Source: Zoogloea sp. (GTDB lineage Bacteria > Pseudomonadota > Gammaproteobacteria > Burkholderiales > Rhodocyclaceae). From it: 64,000 nt of DNA. The position numbers and the translations under genes are program-made. Position 1 is the stretch's first letter. Each line of letters opens with the position of its first letter. Positions 7,743-18,587 of this stretch are shown here, piece after piece. Where the stretch lies: positions 1-64,000 of the forward strand of contig NZ_JAKLLN010000012.1 in NCBI RefSeq assembly GCF_023150065.1, in the 5' to 3' direction. The notes beneath the pieces are model-generated. The model searched no databases. It was not told where the DNA came from and saw only the letters and a program-made list of their open reading frames with translations.

Positions 7743-9461
7743 TTACTTCTGGAGCTTGAAGACGTGGATCGTGCCGCCCTGGGGCACCACGGTCTTGTGG
7801 GGGAGAACGGCGTCGAAGGCGCCCTGCATGCGCTGGGCATCCACCCCCCAGCCCGACTGCACGGCGACGTACTGCTGGCCATTCACCTCGAAGGTCGAGG
7901 GCACGCCAGTGACGCCGGAAGGCATGGGCGTTTCCCACAGCACCTTGCCGTTCTTCGCGTCGAAGGCGCGGAACATGCGGTCATTGGTGCCGCCACCGAA
8001 CACCAGGTTGCCGGCGGTGGTCATCAGCGGGCCCCAGTTCATCTCGGGGTAGGTGTGGGTCCATACCTGCTTGCCGGTCTTCAGGTCCCAGGCCTGGATC
8101 TCGCCCACGTGCTTGCGCGAGGCCTCGGTCATGCGCACGTTGGTGAGGATGTTGTCGAGGGCGACGCCGATGTACAGGCTGCCGGCGTTGTACTTGACGG
8201 GCTCACCGGTGAGCTCGGAGCACAGGTTGTTGTTGGCCGGGATGTAGAGCAGGCCGGTGCCGGGGTTGTAGGCTTCGGGCGGCCAGTCCTTGCCGCCCCA
8301 CAGGGACGGACAGAAGTTCACCGTCTTGCCGGTGCCGGGGATGCGCTCGGGGTTGTAGCTGGGGCGGCCGGTCTTGGGGTCGAGCTTGGTGAAGACGTTC
8401 TGGGTCACGTAGGGCCAGGCGTCCACATAGTTGACCTTGTCCTTGGTGCGCTCGAGCAGCCACAGGTAGCCGTTGCGCCCGGCATGGACCAGGGATTTCA
8501 CCTTCTTGCCCTTGTAGTCCAGGTCGATCAGCAGCGGCGCGGAGACTTCGTCCCAGTCCCAGGCGTCGTTCCAGTGGTACTGGTGGTGGCCCTTGATCTT
8601 GCCGGTGTCCACGTCGAGGGCGATGGTGGAGTTGGCGTAGAGGTTGTCGCCGGGGCGGGTGTCGGGCATCCACGGGCCAGCGTTGCCCACGCCCCAGAAG
8701 GCCAGGTTGGTCTGCGCATCATAGGTGCCGGTGATCCACACCGAGCCGCCGCCGGTCTTCCAGGTGTCGCCGGGCCAGGTCTCGGCGCCGGCCTCGCCCG
8801 GGCCGGCGATGGTGTAGGTGCGCCAGGCTTCCTTGCCGGTCTCGGCGTCGAAGGCGGCGACAAAGCCGCGCACGCCCAGCTCGCCACCGGACGAGCCGAC
8901 CATGATCTTGCCCCGGGCGGCCAGGGGGGCGAGGGTCATGTAGTAACCCTTCTTCCAGTCGGCCACGGCCACCTTCCACAGTTCCTTGCCGGTGGCGGCG
9001 TCCAGGGCCACCAGGTAGGCGTCGGTGGTGGCCAGGTAGAGCTTGTCGCCATACAGGGCCACGCCCCGGTTGGTGGGGTGGAGCTGCATCAGCTCGTCGG
9101 GGATGGTCTTCTTGTAGCGCCACAGCTCCTTGCCGGTGGCCGCCTCCAGGGCGATGACCTGGTTGTTGGGGGTGGTCACGTACATGTAGCCGTTGTTGAC
9201 CATGGGCGGGGCCTGGTGGCCCTCGGTCATGCCCGTGGCGTAGGACCAGGCCGGCACCAGCTTGCCCACGTTCTGGCTGTTGATCTGCTTGAGGGCGCTG
9301 TAGCCCCAGCCTTCGTAGTTGCCCCGGTACATCAGCCAGTTGGCGGCCTCGGGCTTGGTGAGGCGCGCGTCGGTGACGGGCGAATAGGCGGGCAGGGCGG
9401 CGCTGGCGAGCATCGGCAGGGCGGCCAGGCTGGCGCACAGAGCCTTGAGTCGGATGGTCAT
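7743..9461 (-). CDS. PQQ-dependent alcohol dehydrogenase, methanol/ethanol family, atypical
   Basis: 572 residues: signal peptide (cleavage after about ASA-21), then an eight-bladed propeller with repeated A-x-D/E-x-x-T-G-K-x-x-W docking motifs. It oxidises alcohols in the periplasm with pyrroloquinoline quinone. Metal and cofactor residues are visible: E194 (GGELGVRG), N260 (GVGNAGPW), D302 as catalytic base and D304 two residues later (WDWD). Asp at catalytic +2 is the mark of lanthanide-dependent XoxF/PedH-type enzymes. The adjacent cysteines that normally form a vicinal disulfide are absent: QL (126-127) stands before NRG, while C384 and C414 remain. ATG 9461 is chosen for its GGAG spacing; ATG 9476 is an alternative. 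No cytochrome c gene is adjacent; a Rieske gene precedes it. Confidence 0.92.
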   Translation of the reverse strand: MTIRLKALCASLAALPMLASAALPAYSPVTDARLTKPEAANWLMYRGNYEGWGYSALKQINSQNVGKLVPAWSYATGMTEGHQAPPMVNNGYMYVTTPNNQVIALEAATGKELWRYKKTIPDELMQLHPTNRGVALYGDKLYLATTDAYLVALDAATGKELWKVAVADWKKGYYMTLAPLAARGKIMVGSSGGELGVRGFVAAFDAETGKEAWRTYTIAGPGEAGAETWPGDTWKTGGGSVWITGTYDAQTNLAFWGVGNAGPWMPDTRPGDNLYANSTIALDVDTGKIKGHHQYHWNDAWDWDEVSAPLLIDLDYKGKKVKSLVHAGRNGYLWLLERTKDKVNYVDAWPYVTQNVFTKLDPKTGRPSYNPERIPGTGKTVNFCPSLWGGKDWPPEAYNPGTGLLYIPANNNLCSELTGEPVKYNAGSLYIGVALDNILTNVRMTEASRKHVGEIQAWDLKTGKQVWTHTYPEMNWGPLMTTAGNLVFGGGTNDRMFRAFDAKNGKVLWETPMPSGVTGVPSTFEVNGQQYVAVQSGWGVDAQRMQGAFDAVLPHKTVVPQGGTIHVFKLQK

Positions 9462-9532
9462 GTCTGGTGTCTCCATTTATTGGTGTAGTGAGCGGGGGCT
9501 GCAGCTTCAGGCGCGACGGGTGGTGCGGGAAA

Positions 9533-10150
9533 TCAGGCGGACTTGGATACGCCGGGGTTCGAGGTGAAGGGGCCGGCCACCACCAGCACGCCGTCCTCCT
9601 CCTTCAGGGGAAGCAGGGGCAGGGTGCGCGGCGCCGGGCCGGCCACCACCTCGCCGGCGCGGCCGGGGGAGAACTTGGAGAAGTGGCAGTAGCACATCAG
9701 GGTCTTGTCCTTGGCCACCCATTCGGAGACTTCACAGCCCTGGTGGGTGCACACCGCGGAGTAGGCGAGCACGCCGGCCGCGGCGTAGGGGCGGGTTTCG
9801 TCGGTCAGGTCGGCGGGGGCGACCCGCACCAGGATCACCTTGTTGAGGCGGCTGCCATTGCGCACCTCGCCGCTGGCGGGCTCCAGGGGAAAGGCCTGCA
9901 GCGGCTTGGCATCGGGCAGGATTTCGGCGCCACGCAGGGGCACCGGTTGCCCGTTGGCGTCGCTGCGTACTAGCTGATCACCGACTTTCGGGCGGGAATG
10001 GGGGCCGGTGTCGGCGAGGGCCGATTTTCCTATTCCGAATCCGGCGCAGAGCAGCAGCGCCGAGCTGGCCCGCAGGGCTTCCCTTCTATCGGGTGATGAC
10101 AGGGTGTCGGGTGTGTCGGCGTTTTGTTGAGAGCACGGGGTCTTATTCAT
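9533..10150 (-). CDS. Tat-exported Rieske [2Fe-2S] protein
   Basis: 205 residues. A twin-arginine signal (DRREALRAS, residues 21-29, then a hydrophobic run and ALA) directs a folded protein to the periplasm. Box I is C134-T-H136-Q-G-C139 and box II is C153-Y-C155-H156. C134, H136, C153 and H156 would hold the cluster and C139-C155 would form the stabilising disulfide. Spacing is that of high-potential Rieske proteins such as cytochrome bc1 or arsenite oxidase small subunits. It is the first gene of the operon, behind a sigma-54 promoter, with AGGACAGGAAA before its ATG. It is probably an electron carrier for the PQQ dehydrogenase (inference from position). Confidence 0.9.
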   Translation of the reverse strand: MNKTPCSQQNADTPDTLSSPDRREALRASSALLLCAGFGIGKSALADTGPHSRPKVGDQLVRSDANGQPVPLRGAEILPDAKPLQAFPLEPASGEVRNGSRLNKVILVRVAPADLTDETRPYAAAGVLAYSAVCTHQGCEVSEWVAKDKTLMCYCHFSKFSPGRAGEVVAGPAPRTLPLLPLKEEDGVLVVAGPFTSNPGVSKSA

Positions 10151-10190
10151 TTTCCTGTCCTGCGTTCTGGGTTTAGGCCTGGCTTATTAG

Positions 10191-10205
10191 GCAAGGGCTG
10201 TGCCA
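10191..10205 (-). promoter_or_regulatory. sigma-54 (-24/-12) promoter of the Rieske-PQQ dehydrogenase operon
   Basis: On the minus strand the bases read TGGCACAGCCCTTGC, an exact TGGCAC-N5-TTGC consensus. The predicted transcript start is near 10180, about 30 bases before the Rieske ATG at 10150. The divergent gene encodes a GAFTGA-type activator and rpoN is present in this window. Confidence 0.9.
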
Positions 10206-10349
10206 AAGCGCCGCAGGAGGAAATTGAAAGAGTGCTTTGTGTTTATAAAAACACATTTAATTCAGTGGCTTGGTATTTTTTTTGGTGCCTTGCTTATGTA
10301 TTTGTATTTGAATTGGGTTTTTATTTTCTGCCGGATTCAAAACGGCGCC

Positions 10350-10386
10350 CGCTACAGGTGTAGCGGGGTGCACGCCAGGTGTAGCG
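10350..10386. promoter_or_regulatory. tandem palindromic upstream activating sites
   Basis: A perfect inverted repeat CGCTACA-GG-TGTAGCG (10350-10365) is followed by a second, partial copy ending GGTGTAGCG (10378-10386). The shared GGTGTAGCG blocks start 21 bases apart, two helical turns, as expected for cooperative dimers of a Fis-type activator. They lie about 150-190 bases upstream of the sigma-54 promoter. Identification as activator sites is inference. Confidence 0.65.
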
Positions 10387-10581
10387 TCACGAGTGTGCAA
10401 TTTGCCGTTCAATTTCTTATGTTGCGTTGCGATATTTGTGGGGGTATTCCGCAATGGGGAAAGTTTATTCACCGTTCTATTTATCGTGCGCTATGATCCA
10501 GCCACAAACAGGTGCTTTCGCAGGTGTGCACACACCGCAGGAGGCCCGCACCATGAGGCTGGCAATACGGAGGAGGTGGTC

Positions 10582-12555
<1,974 letters not shown>

Positions 12556-12579
12556 GCGCAGCATCAAGCGCCCCGGTGT

Positions 12580-13572
12580 TCAGGCCGGAGCCAGGGCCGG
12601 GGCCATGCCGCTGCCCGCCAGGCTGGCGGCCTGGGCCCGGGGGATGGCCGGGGAGCTGCGCGCCACCGAGGTGATCTGCTCGCGGAACCAGCGGCATTCT
12701 TCCTCGTAATGGCTGCGGTCGTGCCACAGCAGGTAAAAGCTCATCTTCGGGAAGTCGATGGGGGCTTCGGCAATCGCCAGGGGCATCATCCGGGCGCAGT
12801 GCTCGGCAAAGATCCGCGGGCTGGAGAAGAGCATGTCGGTCTCCAGCAGCAGATAGGGCACCAGGCCAAAGTAGGGCACGTAGGCCACCACGTTGCGCTT
12901 GAGGCGTTCCCGGGCCAGATGCAGGTCGATCACCCCCCGCTGGCCGACGGCGTAGGGGGTGGGCACCAGATGTTCGGCGGCCAGGTAGTCGGCGGCGCTC
13001 AGGGGGCGGCCGGCGAGGGGGTGGCTCTTGCGCATCAGGCACACCACTTCGTCCTCGAACAGCGGTGCCATGCGCAGGTTCTCGGGGGGCTGGGGCCAGT
13101 TGCCGATGACCACGTCGAGCTCGCCGCTCTCCAGGGCCCGGGCGTAGTCGAAGTCCGGCCCCAGGGAATGAAAGGCCACCTGGGAGTGGGGCGCAAACTT
13201 GCGCAGCTGGGCCACGATCTTGCCCAGCAGCACCGCGTTCAGGTAGTCGGGGGTGGCGATGTTGAAGACCCGGCGCGAGCTGGCCGCGTCAAACTTCACC
13301 TGCCGGACGGCGATGGCTTCGATCTGCTGCAGCGCGATCTTGACCGGCTCGAGCAGCCCGGCGCCCCGCTCGGTGGGGGTCATGCCATTGCGGCTGCGCA
13401 CCAGCAGCTGGTCACCGGTGATGTCGCGCAGCCGCCGCAGGGCGGTGCTGACGGCGGGCTGTGACTGGTTGAGGCGGCGCGCCGCCTTGCTCACGCTGCA
13501 TTCGGTGAGCAGGGCGTGGAGTACGCGCAGCAGGTGGACATCCATGGAATCCCAGGTGCAGTTCGCGGCCAT
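12580..13572 (-). CDS. LysR family transcriptional regulator
   Basis: 330 residues. The N-terminal winged helix-turn-helix is clear (LLRVLHALLTECSVSKAARR then LNQSQPAVSTALRRLRD), followed by the two-lobed effector-binding domain (LDVVIGNWPQPPENLRMAPL). The spacing and the VHLLRVLHAL start resemble the NodD/LinR-like branch. It converges on the sigma-54 activator gene (24 bases between stops) and lies downstream of phoD on the same strand, so its target is not obvious. The C-terminus after about residue 300 is Ala/Pro-rich and longer than usual. Confidence 0.9.
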   Translation of the reverse strand: MAANCTWDSMDVHLLRVLHALLTECSVSKAARRLNQSQPAVSTALRRLRDITGDQLLVRSRNGMTPTERGAGLLEPVKIALQQIEAIAVRQVKFDAASSRRVFNIATPDYLNAVLLGKIVAQLRKFAPHSQVAFHSLGPDFDYARALESGELDVVIGNWPQPPENLRMAPLFEDEVVCLMRKSHPLAGRPLSAADYLAAEHLVPTPYAVGQRGVIDLHLARERLKRNVVAYVPYFGLVPYLLLETDMLFSSPRIFAEHCARMMPLAIAEAPIDFPKMSFYLLWHDRSHYEEECRWFREQITSVARSSPAIPRAQAASLAGSGMAPALAPA

Positions 13573-13729
13573 GTCGGTGCTCCTTGAACGATATTTGTGT
13601 TGCAGTGCAAAAATCGTTCCATGGCGAAAAGCCCTGTCCAGGGGGCCCGTGGTCTGCAGTCCGGAGCCATCCCGGTGCCCCGGACGGTGTCGGGCACGGT
13701 TCTGGCACCGGGCTGGTGCGCCCGGCGCC

Positions 13730-15514
13730 TCAGGCGTAGCTGACGGCGCCGGCGGCGGACACGCTGATGGTCTTGCCGACGCTGGCCGAGTAGGTGCTGC
13801 TCTTCACCGTGCTCACAAACACGTATTCGCCCTTCACCGCGTCGGCGGTGACGGTGAATTGCAGGTAGCCGCGCTGACGGGTGTCGGCATAGGCCAGGTC
13901 GTCCACCAGCCCCAGCCCGGCGCCGATGGCGGCGGCACCGAGCTGTGCAGTGGCGGCGCTGCCGTCCAGGGCGGGGCCCAGGCTGCCGAGGCCGAGGGCT
14001 TCGAAGCCCGGTGAGCTCACCGAGGTGCCAGCAAATTCGTGGCCGACGGTTTGCCCGGCGAGGGTCGTCAGGGTGGCGAACCAGGCGTTGTGGGAGTCGC
14101 CGGAGAGGGTCACCAGCCGTTTGCCGAGGGGCCGGACGGATTGCAGAATGGCTTCCCGCTGCAGGGGGTAGCCGTCCCAGGCGTCCAGGTTGTAGGGCAG
14201 GCGCGGGTTGCTGGTGGCGGACAGCAGCGTGGTCTGGGCGGCAGTCAGGGGCTGGCCGGCGGCGCGGGTGATCTTGGCCCCCAGGTAGTCGCCGATGGCA
14301 GTCTGCACGGCAGCCTGGTTGGCTGCGCTGGGGTTGGCGAAGGCGGTGTTCTGGGCCTGCAGCACCGAGGCCGGCATCCACATGCGGGCCATGATGTCCT
14401 GGTTGCCGAGGATCTGCCAGGTGGCCGCTGACTGGGTGATGCCGTCCACCAGCCAGGCCTGCTGGGCCGGGCTGATCATGCGGTGGTTGGCGTCGCTGCC
14501 CGAGCCGAGGGCGGTGGCGTAGCGGGCCAGGCCCCCGTCGGCATCACCATAATTGTCGTACTGACGGTCGCGCCCCTCGATGCGGGTGTCGAGCATGTGC
14601 AGGCTGAGCAGGCGGCCAAAGTCGAAGCGGCGGTAGATCTTCAGCCGGTCACCGCCGGCGTCGCCGCGGATGGGGAGCCACTCGTGATAGGCCCGGGCGG
14701 CGTTGGCCTTGCGGGTGGCCCAGTCGCCCTGGGTGGCGCTGTCGTGGTTTTCGGCGCCGGTCACGTAGGCATTGTTGGCAAACTCGTGGTCGTCCCAGAT
14801 GGCGATGAAGGGCATGCGCGCGTGCACGGCCTGGAGGTTGGCGTCCGAGCGGTAGCGGGCGTAGCGGTTGCGGTAGTCGTCGAGGGTCACGATGTCGTGG
14901 GCGGGGGCGGTGACGCGGTTCAGCGCCACAGCGTCGGTATTGCCGTACTTGGCGGGGTCGGCACCGTATTCGTAGATGTAGTCCCCCAGGTGCAGGGCGT
15001 AGTCGGCGTCCGACCGCGCCGCGGCATCGTAGGCGTTGAAGTAGCCCTCGGAATAGATGGCGCAGGAGAACACCGCGAACTTCACGCTGCTGACGTCGGC
15101 CGTGGGCAGGGTGCGGGTGATGCCCACCGGCGAGGCCCTGCCCGTGGCGTCGATGAAGCGGTAGTGGTAGCGCTTGCCGGCGCTGAGGCCGCCGGCATCC
15201 ACCTTGGCGGTGAAGCCGGTGTCTGCGCTGGCCGAAACCTGGCCGGCGGACACGATTTCGCGGAACTCCGCATCGATGGCCACCTGCCAGCTCAGGGTGA
15301 TGGTGTCGTTCAGGCTGCCGGCGCGGGCGTGGGTCCACAGGATCACCCGGTCGGCGAGGGGGTCGCCGCTGGCAACGCCGTACAGAAAGTCCGCCGGCTG
15401 GGCAGTGCTGTTGTCGCTGCTGCCGCAGGCGCTGAGGAGCCCGGCGGCGGAGGCGGTGGTGAGGAGGGTGGCGGAGTGGCGGATGAAGTCGCGGCGGGTG
15501 TTGTCGAGGGGCAT
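13730..15514 (-). CDS. phoD: PhoD-like alkaline phosphatase, Tat-exported lipoprotein
   Basis: 594 residues. The start carries a Tat motif (T-R7-R8-D-F-I) and a lipobox L27-S-A-C30, so it is probably exported folded and lipid-anchored. An N-terminal beta domain (LYGVASGDPLADRVILWT) precedes the metallophosphatase core, with WDDHEFANN and SGDSHNAWFA motifs that hold the metals in PhoD enzymes. PhoD releases phosphate from mono- and diesters in the periplasm, using calcium and iron. It is divergent from a polyphosphate kinase gene, and a candidate Pho box with a -10 element lies between them. Confidence 0.9.
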   Translation of the reverse strand: MPLDNTRRDFIRHSATLLTTASAAGLLSACGSSDNSTAQPADFLYGVASGDPLADRVILWTHARAGSLNDTITLSWQVAIDAEFREIVSAGQVSASADTGFTAKVDAGGLSAGKRYHYRFIDATGRASPVGITRTLPTADVSSVKFAVFSCAIYSEGYFNAYDAAARSDADYALHLGDYIYEYGADPAKYGNTDAVALNRVTAPAHDIVTLDDYRNRYARYRSDANLQAVHARMPFIAIWDDHEFANNAYVTGAENHDSATQGDWATRKANAARAYHEWLPIRGDAGGDRLKIYRRFDFGRLLSLHMLDTRIEGRDRQYDNYGDADGGLARYATALGSGSDANHRMISPAQQAWLVDGITQSAATWQILGNQDIMARMWMPASVLQAQNTAFANPSAANQAAVQTAIGDYLGAKITRAAGQPLTAAQTTLLSATSNPRLPYNLDAWDGYPLQREAILQSVRPLGKRLVTLSGDSHNAWFATLTTLAGQTVGHEFAGTSVSSPGFEALGLGSLGPALDGSAATAQLGAAAIGAGLGLVDDLAYADTRQRGYLQFTVTADAVKGEYVFVSTVKSSTYSASVGKTISVSAAGAVSYA

Positions 15515-15540
15515 GGTCGCAGGTCCGGTGGTGAGCCCCG

Positions 15541-15574
15541 ATTAGACAAAGGGCGCATGACAGCGCCGTGACGC
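15541..15574 (-). promoter_or_regulatory. candidate PhoB-dependent promoter of phoD
   Basis: On the minus strand two 7-base units, GCGTCAC (15574-15568) and CTGTCAT (15563-15557), are separated by 4 bases, the 11-base period of a Pho box (consensus CTGTCAT). A -10-like TCTAAT (15546-15541) follows 10 bases after the second unit, as in PhoB-activated promoters, and phoD starts at 15514. The second unit is a perfect match and the first 5 of 7. Confidence 0.5.
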
Positions 15575-15650
15575 CCCCGTGGCGGGCAGTCATGCGCCTG
15601 CAACGCCCCGCTGGGACGATGATCGCCTGTCAAATTCCCCCGGAGGCCCC

Positions 15651-16574
15651 ATGAACAATCATGATGTCGGCGAGCTGCACCGCCGCCTGGAGCGCGAGCT
15701 GCAGGACAGTTACGACGAAGAGCTGGAGCTCGAGCTGGATGACCGCCGCTTCGAGGAGATCGGTGCCGGCGAGCCCTGCCCGCCCACCGACGACGAGCGG
15801 GCCTTCCGCCGTCGTTACTTCACCGAGCTGCTGCGCCTGCAGGGCGAGCTGGTCAAGTTGCAGGACTGGGTGGCCACCGAGAAGCGCCGGGTGGTGATCC
15901 TGTTTGAAGGGCGGGATGCGGCGGGCAAGGGCGGTGTCATCAAGCGCATCACCCAGCGCCTCAACCCGCGGGTGTGCCGGGTGGTGGCCCTGCCCGCGCC
16001 CAACGACCGGGAGCGCACCCAGTGGTACTTCCAGCGCTATGTGTCGCATCTGCCCGCGGCAGGCGAGATGGTGCTGTTCGACCGCAGCTGGTACAACCGG
16101 GCCGGCGTGGAGCGGGTGATGGGCTTCTGCTCCGACGAGGAGTACGAGGAGTTCTTCCGTTCGGTGCCGGAGTTCGAGCGCATGCTGGTGCGTTCGGGCA
16201 TCCAGCTCATCAAGTACTGGTTCTCCATCACCGACGACGAGCAGCATTTCCGCTTCCTGTCGCGCATCCACGACCCCCTCAAGCAGTGGAAGCTGAGCCC
16301 CATGGACCTGGAGTCCCGGGCCCGCTGGGAGCGCTACACCGAAGCCAAGGAGGTGATGCTGGAGCGGACCCACATCCCCGAGGCGCCCTGGTGGATCGTC
16401 CAGGCCGACGACAAGAAAGAGGCGCGCCTGAATTGCATCCATCACCTGCTGGGGCAGATGCCCTACGAGGAGGTCCAGCGCCCCCTGGTGGCCCTGCCCG
16501 AGCGGGTGCGCCACCCGGACTACGTGCGTCACGAGGTGTCGCCGGAGATGTTCGTGCCGGCCTATTTCCGCTGA
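15651..16574 (+). CDS. ppk2: polyphosphate kinase 2 (PPK2)
   Basis: 307 residues, a one-domain class I PPK2. The P-loop GRDAAGKGG (about 87-95), Walker [13 protein letters not shown] (about 143-154) and the [10 protein letters not shown] lid segment are all present. The enzyme transfers phosphate between polyphosphate and nucleoside diphosphates (GDP or ADP), linking phosphate stores to NTP. An acidic N-terminal extension (EELELELDD) precedes the kinase core. ATG 15651 has CGGAGG 5 bases upstream; the longer frame reading is noncoding-like. Divergent phoD suggests joint phosphate control. Confidence 0.92.
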   Translation: MNNHDVGELHRRLERELQDSYDEELELELDDRRFEEIGAGEPCPPTDDERAFRRRYFTELLRLQGELVKLQDWVATEKRRVVILFEGRDAAGKGGVIKRITQRLNPRVCRVVALPAPNDRERTQWYFQRYVSHLPAAGEMVLFDRSWYNRAGVERVMGFCSDEEYEEFFRSVPEFERMLVRSGIQLIKYWFSITDDEQHFRFLSRIHDPLKQWKLSPMDLESRARWERYTEAKEVMLERTHIPEAPWWIVQADDKKEARLNCIHHLLGQMPYEEVQRPLVALPERVRHPDYVRHEVSPEMFVPAYFR

Positions 16575-16716
16575 CGGGAGCCGGGTGGGGGAGGGCGGCC
16601 GACCGGGCGCCTTCACAAAAACTTCATTCGAGCTTTGTCTGCCGGGGTCGATAAGCGGAGGTCGTTGTTGCGGTGCATCAACGGCCCCCGGCCATCATCA
16701 CCAGGAAGACCCACCC

Positions 16717-18381
16717 ATGAGCATCCGACGCGACCTCGCCCTGCTTGCCTCCTTCTCCTTAGCGCTGCTGCTGGTCATCGCCGGGGTGGGGGGAAGTCAG
16801 TTCCGTGCCAACTTCGGCGCGATGCACAGCCTGACCAATGACGCGGTGCCCGCGGCGCTGGCCGCGGCAGACCTGCGGGCCGATCTCAAGCAACTGCAGC
16901 TCGACCTGATTGAGCGGGTTTCGGCGGCCCGTGTGGGTGCGGCGCCCCAGGGCGGGGAGCGTTTGAAGGCCCAGCAGGCCCGTCTCCAGGCGGGCCTGAG
17001 CGCCCTGGCGGTGGCCTCCCCGTCCCGGGCGGAGGCGGGCCTGTTGCAGCAGGCCGCCGAGAGCCTGGACCACTACGTGGCGGCCATGGCCGATACGGTG
17101 GCGCTCAGCGGGGCTGGCCAGCATGCCCTGGCCGAGGCCAGCCTCTATGCCAATGTGGCGCCCTACCAGCAGGAGCTGCAGCAGATCCTGGAGACGCTGC
17201 TGATCGAGAAACGGCGCAGCAAGGATCAGTCTGCGGCACAGATGCGGGACGGCCTGACCCAGACCCTGTGGTTTCTCGGTGGTGCGGTGTTCGTGAGCGT
17301 GCTGGTGCTGGGCGGGCTGATGATCCGGCTGTACCGCAACATCATCACGCCCCTGCGGGCGATGGAGGCCACGATGGCCCGCATTGCCGACTCCCTCGAC
17401 TTCACCCAGCGGGTGTCCGTCCAGCGTCAGGACGAGATCGGGCAGGCGGTGCAGGCCTTCAACGGCCTGATCGGCACGCTGCAGGCGAGCCTGGGGGCGA
17501 TGGTCGGGATCATCCGCAGCAACGAGACCGCCTCGGTGGAAATGCATCAGTCGGCTGCGGTGGTGGCGCGAATCGCCTCGGAGGGCAGTGCCTCTTCCAA
17601 GCGCATCCAGCAGGCCGTCGCGTCCATCCAGGCCCATATCCGGGAGATTGATCGGGGCTCCCGGGAGGCAGGGCGGATCACCGAGGCCTCGGGGCAGACC
17701 GCCAGCAGCCGCAGCGCGATCATTCAGGACACTGCGGAGCAGATCAGCGTCCTCTCCGGTCGCGTCGATACGGCGGCCGATCAGGTGTTCTCCCTTGCCG
17801 CGCAGATCACCGAGATCGAGGGCGTGGTGGCGGAGATCCGGAAGATCGCCGATCAGACCAATCTGCTGGCCCTCAATGCGGCCATCGAGGCGGCCCGTGC
17901 CGGCGATGCCGGGCGGGGCTTTTCGGTGGTGGCTGACGAGGTGCGACTGCTGGCGGAGCGCGCGGCCGGGGCGACGGCACACATCAGCTTGCGCATGCAG
18001 GCCATCCAGGTGGCGTCGGGCGAGTCGGCGGAGCTGATGAAGCTGGTGACCGGCGAGATGAACCAGAGCACGGTCCTGGCGCGCACCGCCGGCGAGGCCA
18101 TCGAGCGCATCGTCTGCTCGGCCAACCAGGTGGTGGATGTGGTCGGCGAGATCATCCGCATCGTGGACGTGGGGCAGGGCTCGAGCAGCGAGATCGTCGA
18201 TCAGATCGGGATGATCGACACCCTGCTGGAGCAGGCCCACGCGGCGGCGTCCCACACCAAGAACGCCGCCGACACCAGCCGCGATTTTTCGCGGCGCCTG
18301 GCCGATATCGTGGAGCGCTTCCGCATCGACGCCGTGGGGACATCCCTGCGTTTCGAGCGGGGTACCGTCGAGATCTGGTGA
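16717..18381 (+). CDS. methyl-accepting chemotaxis protein
   Basis: 554 residues. An N-terminal membrane helix (8-26), a helical periplasmic sensor of about 155 residues, a second helix (about 188-207), a HAMP domain (to about 265) and a cytoplasmic signalling coiled coil are seen. The hairpin tip core is recognisable ([19 protein letters not shown] then [18 protein letters not shown]), which contacts CheA and CheW. No C-terminal receptor-modification pentapeptide is present. The ligand is unknown. ATG 16717 follows CCAGGAAGAC. No che genes are adjacent. Confidence 0.93.
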   Translation: MSIRRDLALLASFSLALLLVIAGVGGSQFRANFGAMHSLTNDAVPAALAAADLRADLKQLQLDLIERVSAARVGAAPQGGERLKAQQARLQAGLSALAVASPSRAEAGLLQQAAESLDHYVAAMADTVALSGAGQHALAEASLYANVAPYQQELQQILETLLIEKRRSKDQSAAQMRDGLTQTLWFLGGAVFVSVLVLGGLMIRLYRNIITPLRAMEATMARIADSLDFTQRVSVQRQDEIGQAVQAFNGLIGTLQASLGAMVGIIRSNETASVEMHQSAAVVARIASEGSASSKRIQQAVASIQAHIREIDRGSREAGRITEASGQTASSRSAIIQDTAEQISVLSGRVDTAADQVFSLAAQITEIEGVVAEIRKIADQTNLLALNAAIEAARAGDAGRGFSVVADEVRLLAERAAGATAHISLRMQAIQVASGESAELMKLVTGEMNQSTVLARTAGEAIERIVCSANQVVDVVGEIIRIVDVGQGSSSEIVDQIGMIDTLLEQAHAAASHTKNAADTSRDFSRRLADIVERFRIDAVGTSLRFERGTVEIW

Positions 18382-18423
18382 GTCCGGAGAGGGCCTGCGA
18401 GACGTGCCGCGTGCATTCCGGCC

Positions 18424-18453
18424 TTGCATAAAAAAATCCGGGGGTAGTATAAA
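18424..18453 (+). promoter_or_regulatory. candidate sigma-70 promoter
   Basis: TTGCAT (18424-18429) and TATAAA (18448-18453) are separated by 18 bases in an unusually A/T-rich spot between the chemoreceptor and Nudix genes. The Nudix start is at 18588. Confidence 0.4.
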
Positions 18454-18587
18454 AGCGCCTGCTGGAAGCCGGTCTGGCGTGGCCGTAAGCTTCCTGAAAC
18501 GTAATACCGATATAAAGCAGGCATACGCCCGGGCTCGCGAGCATGGCTCCGCCCGGTTTGACTGACCCCCCGGATCATCCCCGTCCC

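Larger units (their letters stand above)
10151..10581. promoter_or_regulatory. divergent control region between the catabolic operon and its sigma-54 activator
   Basis: 431 bases without a gene, much richer in A and T than the flanks. From left to right it holds the minus-strand -24/-12 promoter (10191-10205), an A/T-rich stretch (about 10230-10330) that may bend easily, two palindrome-derived repeats (10350-10386), and a third inverted repeat GGTGTG-CA-CACACC (10523-10536) nearer the activator gene. This is the classical layout of an enhancer-dependent promoter with sites 150-180 bases upstream. Confidence 0.75.

Noticed and set aside
7764-9488. 574-codon plus-strand frame over the PQQ dehydrogenase
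   Set aside because: Antisense shadow caused by codon bias; the minus-strand protein has full catalytic motifs.
16717-18381. Methylation-enzyme docking pentapeptide at the chemoreceptor C-terminus
   Set aside because: The protein ends RGTVEIW, which does not match the N-W-x-x-F type motif.
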